Below, in pieces: positions 44,386 to 52,298 of a DNA stretch of 64,000 nt. Made by a program: the position numbers and the translations under genes. Every line of letters starts with the position of its first letter. Within the stretch, counting starts at the first letter, position 1. The notes beneath the pieces are model-generated. The model was not told the DNA's origin. It saw only the letters and a list, made by a program, of their open reading frames with translations, and ran no database searches. Source of the DNA: Novosphingobium sp. (lineage in GTDB: Bacteria; Pseudomonadota; Alphaproteobacteria; Sphingomonadales; Sphingomonadaceae). Location: contig NZ_JBCNLP010000001.1 of NCBI RefSeq assembly GCF_039595395.1, positions 3,100,001 through 3,164,000 on the forward strand. Direction: 5' to 3'.

Positions 44386-45438
44386 TCACATCTCCGGCAT
44401 CGCGATTCGCGCGCTGCTGCCGGTGAGCAATTCGCCGGTGAACAGCCGCTGCTCGGCGGGCGCCGTGGCATCCTCGATCCGCTCGACCAGCATGGAAACC
44501 GCCGCATCGGTCATGCGCCGCACCGGCTGCCGCACCGAGGTGAGATCATAGCTGCCCCAGCGCGCCGGCCCCGCCCCGTCGAAGCCCACCACCGAGAGAT
44601 CACCGGGAATGCTCAGCCCCAGATCGCGCCGCGCCGCATCCATCGCGCCGATCGCCATCAGATCGCTGACCGCGATCACCGCATCGAGCGCGCCCACCGC
44701 CTGATGCAATGCATGCATCGCGCGGTGCCCGCTGTCATAGGAGAAGTCGCCCCGGCTCTCGGGCACATCGCCCACCCCGGCCTGCGCCAGCGCGGCGAGC
44801 GCCGCCGTGCGCCGCTCCTCACCGACATAGCTGTCGGCGGGGCCCGAAATCAGCCCGAAACGGCGATGCCCGGCGGCTAGAAGATGCTCGACCAGCCCGC
44901 GCTCGCCCGACACGGAATCGCAGCGCACCGAAGGCGCCGCGCTCGCCACGCGGTTGTAGAGCACCAAAGGCACGCGATGCTCGGCAAATTGCGCCACCTG
45001 CGCCGCCGAAAGACGCGCCGCCGAAATCACCCCATCGACCGAATGGCGCCAGATCTGGTCCAGCACGCCATCGACCTCGCTCTCCTCCGACAGGGAGAAG
45101 AGCAGCACACGCATGTCGCGCTCATTCAAACGCGCGCTCAATTCGGCCAGAACCTCGGGATAATAGAGGTTGGTGCGCGCCGAAATGATCAGCGCCACAA
45201 TATTCGTGCGCTTGGAAATCAGCGCCTGAGCCAGCGCATTGGGCCGATAGCCGATTTCGGCGGCCACCTTCAGGATCAGCTCGCGCTTGGCCGCGCCGAT
45301 CGAGGCATTGGGCGCGAAACAGCGCGACACCGCCGATTGCGACACGCCCGCGATCCGCGCGACATCATAGGATGTCGGGCGCCGCCCCTGCTCCATGATG
45401 GTGGAGGTGGATTTCTTGTTGGTCTGCGGTTTGGGCAT
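44386..45438 (-). CDS. LacI family transcriptional repressor
   Basis: Repressor of about 350 residues: N-terminal HTH SYDVARIAGVSQSAVSRCFA, hinge YRPNALAQALISKRTNIVAL, then the periplasmic-binding-protein-like sensor (ISGPADSYVGEERRTAALAA, VIAVSDLMAIGAMDAARRDL, SVVGFDGAGPARWGSYDLTS). GAGGG precedes the ATG at 45438. A degenerate operator-like sequence (45480-45496) lies 42 bp before it. The recognition helix VSQSAVSR is identical to that of the second LacI gene at 53.8 kb. It is the best candidate to bind the TTGCATTCGAATGCAA sites. Confidence 0.9.
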   Translation of the reverse strand: MPKPQTNKKSTSTIMEQGRRPTSYDVARIAGVSQSAVSRCFAPNASIGAAKRELILKVAAEIGYRPNALAQALISKRTNIVALIISARTNLYYPEVLAELSARLNERDMRVLLFSLSEESEVDGVLDQIWRHSVDGVISAARLSAAQVAQFAEHRVPLVLYNRVASAAPSVRCDSVSGERGLVEHLLAAGHRRFGLISGPADSYVGEERRTAALAALAQAGVGDVPESRGDFSYDSGHRAMHALHQAVGALDAVIAVSDLMAIGAMDAARRDLGLSIPGDLSVVGFDGAGPARWGSYDLTSVRQPVRRMTDAAVSMLVERIEDATAPAEQRLFTGELLTGSSARIAMPEM

Positions 45439-45479
45439 CGGCACCCTCAAAGCCTGGAACGGACTTTTCTCTAATTGGC

Positions 45480-45496
45480 TTGCATCTCCAAGGCAA
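45480..45496. promoter_or_regulatory. Degenerate LacI-type operator before lacI gene 1
   Basis: TTGCATCTCCAAGGCAA keeps the TTGCAT and GCAA ends of the palindrome with a one-base expansion, 42 bp before the repressor start. Possible autoregulatory site. Confidence 0.35.
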
Positions 45497-45556
45497 ATGA
45501 CATGGCGCCATATCCGGGATGCCCGGCGCCATGATGCACAAAATCCCGCGTGACAC

Positions 45557-45572
45557 TTGCATTCGAATGCAG
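45557..45572. promoter_or_regulatory. LacI-type operator C
   Basis: TTGCATTCGAATGCAG with a perfect 14-bp palindromic core TGCATTCGAATGCA, 45 bp before the HisD-like gene 1. Confidence 0.8.
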
Positions 45573-45616
45573 TATTGATGCAAAACCTCAGTCACCAAAA
45601 CCGCCGGGAGAAAACC

Positions 45617-46912
45617 ATGACCACCGCGCCGCAAGGCTTTTCCGAGACCACCGTCTACATCAAGGCCCCCGCCCGCGACTCGATCGCCGACAACAATGAC
45701 GTGACCGGAATCGTCGCGAGCGTGCTGGCCGATGTGCGCCGCGAGGGCGATGCCGCCGTGCGCCGCTATTCCGCCAAATTCGACAATGCCGATCTGGAGC
45801 AGTTCGAGGTCAGCCAGGCCGACCGCCTCGCCGCGCTGGATGAACTCGATCCCCAGACCCGCGCCGACACCGAATTCGCCATCGAAAACGTGCGCCGTTT
45901 TGCGCAGGCCCAGCTCGGCACCATCCTGCCGCTGGAGATCGAGCCCATCCCCGGCCTGCATCTTGGCCACCGCGTCATCCCCATCGACCGCGTGGGCGCC
46001 TATGTGCCGGGCGGCCGCTTCCCGCTGCTCTCCGCGCCGATCATGACCATCGTGCCGGGCAAGGTCGCGGGCTGCGCCGAGGTCGTCGCCTGCCTGCCGC
46101 CCAACGCGCACCGCGCGATGATCGCGGGCTGCCACCTCTCGGGCGCGGACCGCATCTTCCGCATCGGCGGGGCGCAGGCCATCGCCGCCATGGCCTATGG
46201 CACGCAGACCGTGCCGCAGGTCAACAAGATCATGGGCCCCGGCAATGCCTTTGTGAACGAGGCCAAGCGTCAGGTCTTCGGCCCCGTGGGCATCGACCAG
46301 CTTGCCGGTCCTTCGGAGATCTTCGTGGTGGCCGATTCCTCAGGCGACCCCGAACTGATCGCCTGCGACCTCCTCGGTCAGGCCGAGCATGATGTGCGCA
46401 CCCGCGTGGGCCTGATCACCACCGACCGCGCTCTGGCCGAGGCGACGGTGAAGGAGGTCGAGCGCCAGCTTGAGACCCTCGCCACCGCCAAGGTCGCGGC
46501 GGAAAGCTGGGCCAATTACGGCGAGATCGTGCTCTGCGACAGTGAAGCCTCGATGATCGCCTATTCCGATCACGTCGCCGCCGAACATCTGCAGGTCCAC
46601 ACCGCCGACCCGCATGGTTTCGCCAGGAAGCTGCGCAATTACGGCTCGCTGTTTATCGGTGAGAACGCCAGCGTGGTCTATTCGGACAAGAATGTCGGCA
46701 CCAATCACACGCTGCCGACGATGGGCGCGGGGCGTTATACGGGCGGGCTCTGGGTCGGTTCCTATGTGAAGATCGCGACGCATCAGTGGCTGGAAGACAA
46801 GGCCATTGCCGCCGTCGCCCCGCCCGCCATCCGCCAGAGCGGCAGCGAAGGCCTCGAAGGCCATCAGAAGGCCGCGGCGATCCGCTTTGAACGCCTGAAG
46901 CAGAACGCCTGA
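45617..46912 (+). CDS. Histidinol-dehydrogenase-like enzyme 1 (catabolic)
   Basis: HisD-superfamily NAD-dependent alcohol dehydrogenase of about 431 residues, expected to oxidise a primary alcohol through the aldehyde to the acid. Zn and catalytic positions are kept: Gln and His in LLGQAEHDVRT, Asp in VVYSDKNVGTNHTLP, the Glu-His pair in AAEHLQVHTADP, and the late His in EGLEGHQKAA; also GAYVPGGRFPLLSAPIMTIV and MGPGNAFVNEAKRQVFGPVG. No other histidine gene is near, an operator of the LacI type lies 45 bp upstream, and neighbours are catabolic, so a role outside histidine synthesis is likely. Start ATG 45617 has GGGAG upstream. Confidence 0.88.
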   Translation: MTTAPQGFSETTVYIKAPARDSIADNNDVTGIVASVLADVRREGDAAVRRYSAKFDNADLEQFEVSQADRLAALDELDPQTRADTEFAIENVRRFAQAQLGTILPLEIEPIPGLHLGHRVIPIDRVGAYVPGGRFPLLSAPIMTIVPGKVAGCAEVVACLPPNAHRAMIAGCHLSGADRIFRIGGAQAIAAMAYGTQTVPQVNKIMGPGNAFVNEAKRQVFGPVGIDQLAGPSEIFVVADSSGDPELIACDLLGQAEHDVRTRVGLITTDRALAEATVKEVERQLETLATAKVAAESWANYGEIVLCDSEASMIAYSDHVAAEHLQVHTADPHGFARKLRNYGSLFIGENASVVYSDKNVGTNHTLPTMGAGRYTGGLWVGSYVKIATHQWLEDKAIAAVAPPAIRQSGSEGLEGHQKAAAIRFERLKQNA

Positions 46913-46920
46913 TTTGAGGA

Positions 46921-46949
46921 CCCCGGCGCCCAACAGCGCCGGGGTTTTT
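46921..46949 (+). terminator. Intrinsic terminator after HisD-like gene 1
   Basis: CCCCGGCGC and GCGCCGGGG with a 6-nt loop, then TTTTT, 8 nt after the stop. Confidence 0.8.
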
Positions 46950-46968
46950 CCTTGCCGACAAACCCCAC

Positions 46969-47007
46969 AAAAAGGGCGGCCCGGACTGATCCGGACCGCC
47001 CTTTTTT
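46969..47007. terminator. Bidirectional terminator between HisD-like 1 and bicupin genes
   Basis: AAAAAGGGCGG on the left and CCGCCCTTTTTT on the right around a CCGGA/TCCGG stem. It has U-runs on both strands and serves the convergent genes. Confidence 0.75.
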
Positions 47008-47025
47008 CAGCGCCTTGCGCCAGGC

Positions 47026-48090
47026 TTAGCCGGCAAACACCGGCCTTGCCGGATCCTCCGATCCGCGCACCACAATCGCCTCACACGGCACGGAGGCGGT
47101 GTTGCGGAAGGCATGCTGCAGGCCAATCGGCACCGTCAGCGTGTCACCGGCGCCCATGATCAGGCTGCCATCGGCCCAACTGACCTCCAGCGTGCCGGAC
47201 TGGATGAAGATAACCTCTTCCTCGGCGCGGGCATGCAGCGGGACATAGGCGCCGGTCTGCAAGGTGAGCTGGCGCAGGTTGAGACCATGCGGCCACCAGC
47301 CCGAAATCGGCCCCGGCGCAAAGCCGTCGCTGGTGGCCTGAGGCACGATGATGCCCGCCTCCACCACCCCCGGCGCGGCCAGTGGCGAAGCGGGATTGGC
47401 CGAAGCCTCCCCGGCGCGCACCACGCATTCCAGCAGCTTTTCGAGCGGCGGCGTGCGCAATTGCGCGGCAGCCTCGGCATCGAGGCCGGTTTCCAGCTCG
47501 ACATCGCGCAGCTCGTAATCGCCACTGCTGGTGTCGATCAACTGGCCGCCCTTGGTCAGCTTCAGGCCGAAATCCTGCGCGGCCTCCAGCACGGCGGGGG
47601 CCCAGGTCACCTTGCCGGGCTCATCCTGCCCCAGCGCGACCCACAGGAAGCCGGTGCCTTCATCGACCTTCTCGAAACCACGGAACATCTGTGTTGGCAC
47701 CGAGGCGACATCGCCCGGCCCGATTTCCAGCGAGCCATCCTCGCAATTGGGGCCGAACAGCAGCCGCCAATGGCCCGAATGAACGACAAAAACCTCTGCC
47801 GTTTCATGGCTATGCTGCGAATTGACGCAGCCGAAGGGTTGGCGCGCGCCGCCGATGTTGAAGCCATGCGGCAGGGCGATATGCACGAATTGATCGGGGC
47901 TTTCGGACACGCCGGGGCCAATGATCGTGAAGTTTTCCTTCTCGGTCGAACCGGGCGTGCGGGTGTCGATAAAGGCGGTGCGGCAAGGCACGAGGTCGGC
48001 ATAGCGCACCAGACGGCCAGCCATCGCCGTTCCGGCCAGTGCATCGCCGGCCATCCCCCCGTTTGTCTGTTCAGTCACGAATCGCTCCAT
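47026..48090 (-). CDS. Bicupin protein (two cupin domains)
   Basis: About 354 residues with two cupin domains. Domain 1: SQHSHETAEVFVVHSGHWRL, then GPGDVASVPTQMFRGFE. Domain 2: LTLQTGAYVPLHARAEEEVI, FIQSGTLEVSWADG, GAGDTLTVPIGLQHAFRNTA. His/Glu pairs in both domains could hold metal. The general build is like gentisate-dioxygenase or oxalate-decarboxylase bicupins but sequence does not fix the reaction. Start ATG 48090 has a weak ribosome binding site. The perfect LacI-type palindrome (48142-48157) lies 52 bp upstream, in a divergent promoter shared with the alpha/beta hydrolase. Confidence 0.82.
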   Translation of the reverse strand: MERFVTEQTNGGMAGDALAGTAMAGRLVRYADLVPCRTAFIDTRTPGSTEKENFTIIGPGVSESPDQFVHIALPHGFNIGGARQPFGCVNSQHSHETAEVFVVHSGHWRLLFGPNCEDGSLEIGPGDVASVPTQMFRGFEKVDEGTGFLWVALGQDEPGKVTWAPAVLEAAQDFGLKLTKGGQLIDTSSGDYELRDVELETGLDAEAAAQLRTPPLEKLLECVVRAGEASANPASPLAAPGVVEAGIIVPQATSDGFAPGPISGWWPHGLNLRQLTLQTGAYVPLHARAEEEVIFIQSGTLEVSWADGSLIMGAGDTLTVPIGLQHAFRNTASVPCEAIVVRGSEDPARPVFAG

Positions 48091-48141
48091 TGTTTCAGGG
48101 CCCCAAATCGCCGGTCTCTGCCGGAATTTTTCATCCCATAC

Positions 48142-48157
48142 TTGCATTCGAATGCAA
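48142..48157. promoter_or_regulatory. LacI-type operator D
   Basis: TTGCATTCGAATGCAA, a perfect 16-bp palindrome in the divergent promoter between the bicupin (52 bp) and the alpha/beta hydrolase operon (115 bp). Confidence 0.85.
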
Positions 48158-48271
48158 ATGTGGTAATCCATCGCCATGCCCAGCGCAAGCGAATTTGGCC
48201 CGCCAGATTTGTGACGCGCAGCCAGCAACGAACCGGGACGAACCATCGATCCCGGACGGGAGAATGGACAC

Positions 48272-48988
48272 GTGACAGCGCCCTCGCGCATCGATCCCGA
48301 CTGGCCGCTGCTGATGCTGCCCGGCACCCTGTGCGACGCACGGGTGTTCGGCCCGATGCTGGCCGGGGTGGAACGCGATATCCTGCATGGCGACATGACC
48401 GGCCTGCCCGGCGCCGGAGCGCTGGCCCGCCGATTGCTGGAGAGCGCCCCCGCCCGCTTTATCCCGGTCGGTTTTTCGCTTGGCGCCATCGTCGCTCTGG
48501 AGATGGCCGCCATCGCCCCGCAGCGCATCGGCGCCATGGTGCTGATCGCCGCCAATGGTCGCGATGTGCCTGCAGCCGATCACGCCGCCCGCCGCATCGC
48601 CGGGGCCGGTGATCCGGTGGCGGCGGTCGATCAGCTATGGCCCCGCTCGGTGGCGACGGCGCGTCTGGAGGATGCTTCGCTGCGCCAACTGATCTGCAGC
48701 ATGGCGCGCGAATCGCCCGAAAACACGCTCAGCCTGCAGACCGAGGTCGCCCTCACCCGCAGCGACAAGCGCCCGCTGCTGCCCGCCATGGCGATGCCCG
48801 CGTTGATACTGGGCGGCGCTCAGGACCAGATCGCCCCGCCCGCCCTGCAGCAGGAGCTGGCCGCCGGTCTGCCTGACGCCACTTTGCACATCGCCCCCGA
48901 TGCCGGGCATTTCCTGCCGCTCGAGTGTCCCGATTTCTGCGCCCGCGCGCTTGCCGAATGGCTGGCGCCCGCGCCCGTCCACCCATAA
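48272..48988 (+). CDS. Alpha/beta hydrolase
   Basis: Serine hydrolase of 238 residues: oxyanion region WPLLMLPGTLCDARVFGPML, nucleophile elbow PVGFSLGAIVALEMA, acid Asp in LGGAQDQIAPP and His in APDAGHFLPLECP. GTG start at 48272 with GGGAG about 10 nt upstream. It is the first gene of the plus-strand run hydrolase > SnoaL-like > MFS and shares the operator-D promoter. It may cleave an ester or lactone of the pathway. Confidence 0.87.
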   Translation: MTAPSRIDPDWPLLMLPGTLCDARVFGPMLAGVERDILHGDMTGLPGAGALARRLLESAPARFIPVGFSLGAIVALEMAAIAPQRIGAMVLIAANGRDVPAADHAARRIAGAGDPVAAVDQLWPRSVATARLEDASLRQLICSMARESPENTLSLQTEVALTRSDKRPLLPAMAMPALILGGAQDQIAPPALQQELAAGLPDATLHIAPDAGHFLPLECPDFCARALAEWLAPAPVHP

Positions 48989-49022
48989 CATTCCCTCATG
49001 TCGCACAATGGAGAGGCCTTTC

Positions 49023-50159
49023 GTGACTGACGCCCAAACCCCCAAGAAGCCCGCCGCCGCCCCTCAGGCCGTGCCCGCCCAGCCAGGCCGCGTGCTGCAG
49101 GTCGAACGCCGCGATTTCACGCAGTTGGTGCCCGAAAACCGCCCCCGCGTGCAGAGCATGCGCGGCTTCGACGACTGCTACACCGACATCGTCGACTACA
49201 TCGTGCGCTGCACCCACCGCATCTGGGACGAGCGCGATGTCGGGCTGATCTACAGCCACTACACCCACAATTGCGTCGCCTACACCACGCTGGGCACGAT
49301 GTATGACCGCGAGACGCATATCCGCGACACCATCCAGCGCCTCGTCGAATTTCCCGACCGGCGCGGCATGGCCCAGCAGGTGATCTGGAACGGCGATGAT
49401 GTGAACGGCTTCTACACCAGCCATATGACTCATGGCTCGGGCCGCCACACCCAGCTTGGCGCCTGGGGCAAGCCGACGGGCCGCACCTATTGCACCCGCA
49501 CCGTGGCCGACTGCATGATCCTTGAGAACAAGATCTACAAGGAATGGATCGTGCGCGACAACATGGGCCCGCTGATCCAGGTCGGCCTCGACCCGCATGA
49601 GTTCGCCCAGACCCTCGCCCAGCGCAAGTTCGACCTTGGCGAGCCGGTGATGGACACCGCCGAAAACCGCCGCCTGCTGGGCCAGTACCCGCCCGAGAGC
49701 GAGGCCGACCTCTCCATCGCCAACAATGAGGGCGAGGCGCAGCTCCTCACCTGGCTGCACCACATCTACAACAAGCGCATGTTCGGCAAGATCCACGAGA
49801 TCTACGCCCCCAACTGCCAGTGGCACGGCCCGCTGATGCGCGAACTGTACGGCGTGGCGGCGGTGCTGCAGCAGACGATGCGCCTTGTCGCGCTGATGCC
49901 CGATTGCAGCTTCGTGCCGCAGCATATCTGCTCGGTGGAGAGCGAGGAGGGCGGCACCAAATATGCGCTGCGCTGGGTGATGGATGGCCACCATCTGGGC
50001 TATGGCTCGCTGGGCGCGCCCACCGGGCACCCGCTCTTCGTGATGGGCGTGACGCATTTCCATATCAAGGACGGCAAGATCGTCGATGAATGGGCGGTCT
50101 ATGACGAGTTCTCGATGCTGGTGCAGTTGAAGCTGGCCGCCATTCAGGCCGCCGCCTGA
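49023..50159 (+). CDS. Tandem SnoaL/NTF2-like protein of unknown function
   Basis: About 378 residues containing two NTF2/SnoaL-like folds. Repeat 1: DIVDYIVRCTHRIWDERDVG, LIYSHYTHNCVAYTTLGTMY and TRTVADCMILENKIYKEWIV. Repeat 2: HHIYNKRMFGKIHEIYAPNC, QWHGPLMRELYGVAAVLQQT, ending HFHIKDGKIVDEWAVYDEFS. The pattern (H/Y)-IYxxN-C and IV-x-EW recurs in both halves. Such folds act as cyclases, isomerases or hydratases. A Pro/Ala-rich lead of about 25 residues precedes. GTG at 49023 has GAGAGG 7 nt upstream. It sits 34 nt after the hydrolase and 62 nt before the MFS gene. I cannot name a reaction. Confidence 0.8.
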   Translation: MTDAQTPKKPAAAPQAVPAQPGRVLQVERRDFTQLVPENRPRVQSMRGFDDCYTDIVDYIVRCTHRIWDERDVGLIYSHYTHNCVAYTTLGTMYDRETHIRDTIQRLVEFPDRRGMAQQVIWNGDDVNGFYTSHMTHGSGRHTQLGAWGKPTGRTYCTRTVADCMILENKIYKEWIVRDNMGPLIQVGLDPHEFAQTLAQRKFDLGEPVMDTAENRRLLGQYPPESEADLSIANNEGEAQLLTWLHHIYNKRMFGKIHEIYAPNCQWHGPLMRELYGVAAVLQQTMRLVALMPDCSFVPQHICSVESEEGGTKYALRWVMDGHHLGYGSLGAPTGHPLFVMGVTHFHIKDGKIVDEWAVYDEFSMLVQLKLAAIQAAA

Positions 50160-50221
50160 TCGTGCAACGGGCGGGGCCCAGCGCGGCCCCGCCCCCCTTT
50201 CCTCGCCGGAGTGTTCCGAGG

Positions 50222-51469
50222 ATGCCCACCGCCACCCCCGCCCTGCCCGCTTCCGCCGTTCCGGAGCCCGCGCCCCAGCAGGCCATCGACACGCCGGACA
50301 TCACCCTGCCCCATCAGGTGGCGATCTTCGTGCTGCTGATGGTCTGCGAGTTCCTCTACGGCTGGGCGTGGAACACGGTGGACGTGCTGCGCCCCTTTAT
50401 CCGCGAGTCGCTGGGCCTCTCGCTGATGCAGGCAGGCTCGACCTACTCCGCACAAGGCGCGGGCGCGCTGATCGGCGCGGTGGTGATCGGGCAACTGGCC
50501 GACCGCTATGGCCGCAGGCACATGTTCGCGCTGCTGGTGGCGGGCTATGGCGCGATGCTGATCGCGGGAACAGCCGTGGGCAGCTATCCGCAACTGCTGG
50601 CCCAGCGTTTCCTGCTGGGGCTGTTTGCCGGGGCCAGCTTTCCGGTCGGCGTGGGCATCTATTGCAACCTGTTCCGCCCCACGGTGCGCGGGCGGCTGGC
50701 GGGCATTCTCAACGCCTGTTTCAGTCTTTCCATCGTGGCGCTGGGGCTGGCGATGGGGGCGGTCGCGCCGGGGCAGTGGCATAGTCTGCTGTGGGCGGGC
50801 GGTTTGCCGCCGCTGGTGCTTTCGGTGGTGGCCTATGTGATGATCTCGGCGGGCTCGCGCATCGATCTGGCCAGCCAGCGCGGCGACAAGCTGCCGGTGC
50901 GCGAACTCTTCGCCCCCGATGTGCGCCGCCAGACGCTGACGCTGGCGGCGATGACGGGCCTCAACTTCTTCGGCTATGCGGCCTTCAGCGGCTGGCTGAC
51001 CACCTATCTCACCGGCGAGCGCCACTTTTCCTCCGCGCTGGCGGGCAATCTGCTGGCGTGGCAGTTCGCCGGGAACATCGCGGGCGGCTTCTTCTGGGGC
51101 TGGGCGGCGGACCGTTTCGGGCGGCGCTTCAATGCGGTGGGCTTCTTTATCGCCTCGGCGGCCATCGTCGCCTTTCTGCTGGCGCCGTCCAATGTGATGC
51201 TGCTGCGCGGGCTGGGCCTGATCTATGGCGCGACCCTTTGCTCCAGCGTGATCTGGGGCGCGTGGATGGCCGAGCTTTACCCGCCGCATCTGCAATCGAC
51301 GGCGGCCTCGATCTTCAACTGGGGGCGGATCATCAGCTTTTTCTCGCCGCTGATCACCGCCAGCATCGCCCAGCAGGTCGGCATGCCCATCGCCATGAGC
51401 TGCGCCGCGCTGGCCTTCACGCTAGCCGCCTTCCTGTGGATCAGCCAGCGCGAAACGCTTGCCGCCTGA
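50222..51469 (+). CDS. MFS transporter
   Basis: Inner-membrane transporter of 415 residues with 12 predicted helices: FVLLMVCEFLYGWAWNTVDV, GQLADRYGRRHMFALLVAGY, QRFLLGLFAGASFPVGVGIY, WGWAADRFGRRFNAVGFFIA and WMAELYPPHLQSTAASIFNW. It resembles the sugar/aromatic-acid branches of MFS importers. GGAG and GAGG precede the ATG. It ends the plus-strand operon and is the likely inner-membrane importer of the LacI regulon, matching the TonB receptor in the outer membrane. Confidence 0.87.
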   Translation: MPTATPALPASAVPEPAPQQAIDTPDITLPHQVAIFVLLMVCEFLYGWAWNTVDVLRPFIRESLGLSLMQAGSTYSAQGAGALIGAVVIGQLADRYGRRHMFALLVAGYGAMLIAGTAVGSYPQLLAQRFLLGLFAGASFPVGVGIYCNLFRPTVRGRLAGILNACFSLSIVALGLAMGAVAPGQWHSLLWAGGLPPLVLSVVAYVMISAGSRIDLASQRGDKLPVRELFAPDVRRQTLTLAAMTGLNFFGYAAFSGWLTTYLTGERHFSSALAGNLLAWQFAGNIAGGFFWGWAADRFGRRFNAVGFFIASAAIVAFLLAPSNVMLLRGLGLIYGATLCSSVIWGAWMAELYPPHLQSTAASIFNWGRIISFFSPLITASIAQQVGMPIAMSCAALAFTLAAFLWISQRETLAA

Positions 51470-51474
51470 AACGT

Positions 51475-51513
51475 AAAAAACCCCCGGCTGATCCAGCAGC
51501 CGGGGGTTTTCTT
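51475..51513. terminator. Bidirectional intrinsic terminator
   Basis: AAAAAA then CCCCCGGCTG and CAGCCGGGGG with a 6-nt loop, then TTTTCTTT. It serves the MFS gene and the convergent SDR gene. Confidence 0.85.
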
Positions 51514-51530
51514 TACGAGCGACAGAATCG

Positions 51531-52298
51531 TTAGTCGGCGGTCCAGCCGCCATCGACAATCAGGCTGGTGCCGGTGATCAGCGCCGAGGCCTCACTGGCC
51601 AGGAACACCACCGGGCCCATCAGATCCTCCACCGTGCCGATGCGGCCCAGCTTGATCTTGGCCAGCACGCTGGCGCGGAAGGCTTCATCCTCGAAGAAGG
51701 GCCTGGTCAGCGGCGTTTCGATAAAGGTCGGCGCGATGGTGTTGGAGCGGATGCCATGCGGCGCCAGATCCAGCGCAAAGGCCTTGTTCATCCCCTCGAT
51801 CGCCCATTTCGAGGCGCAGTACAGCGAGCGCTTCGGCCCGCCGACATGGCCCATCTGCGACCCCATATGGATCAGGCTGCCCTTGATCCCTTCGGCGATC
51901 ATCGCCTTCACCGCGCCCTGCGCCACGAAGAAAGCGCTCTTCACATTGAGGTCGAGCACGGCGTCGTAATCCGCCTCGCTCACCTCCCACAGGGGCATGG
52001 GCCGGTTGGTGCCCGCATTGTTGACCAGCACATGGAAGGCCGGGCGCCTGGCAAAGAAGGCCTCGACCGCGGCAATATCGCTGACATCGAGCACCGCCGC
52101 CTGCGCCTGACCGCCAGCGGCCTTGATCGCGGCAGCGCCCTCCTCGATCTCGCGCGCGGTGCGGGCGGCAAGGGTCACCTGCGCGCCCGCCTGCGCCAGA
52201 GCGGCGGCGGCGGCAAGGCCAATGCCTCGCCCCGCCCCCGTCACCAGCGCGCGCTGCCCATCGAGCCGGAAGGCCGGCGTCTGTGGCAGCGCCTCCAT
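51531..52298 (-). CDS. SDR family oxidoreductase of the LacI regulon
   Basis: Short-chain dehydrogenase of 255 residues: ALVTGAGRGIGLAAAAALAQ, LVNNAGTNRPMPLWEVSEAD, catalytic Ser in HMGSQMGHVGGPKRSLY, Tyr/Lys in YCASKWAIEGMNKAF, SNTIAPTFIETPLTRPFF and LIVDGGWTAD. Close in type to gluconate-5-dehydrogenase/2-deoxy-gluconate-3-dehydrogenase-like SDRs, suggesting a polyol or sugar-acid substrate. Its ATG overlaps the stop of HisD-like gene 2 (TGATG), so the two enzymes are made together and probably act in sequence. Confidence 0.88.
   Translation of the reverse strand: MEALPQTPAFRLDGQRALVTGAGRGIGLAAAAALAQAGAQVTLAARTAREIEEGAAAIKAAGGQAQAAVLDVSDIAAVEAFFARRPAFHVLVNNAGTNRPMPLWEVSEADYDAVLDLNVKSAFFVAQGAVKAMIAEGIKGSLIHMGSQMGHVGGPKRSLYCASKWAIEGMNKAFALDLAPHGIRSNTIAPTFIETPLTRPFFEDEAFRASVLAKIKLGRIGTVEDLMGPVVFLASEASALITGTSLIVDGGWTAD

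Noticed and set aside
45617..46912. Calling this gene biosynthetic hisD
   Set aside because: No his gene nearby, a catabolic LacI operator upstream and a second paralogue in the same cluster argue against histidine synthesis.
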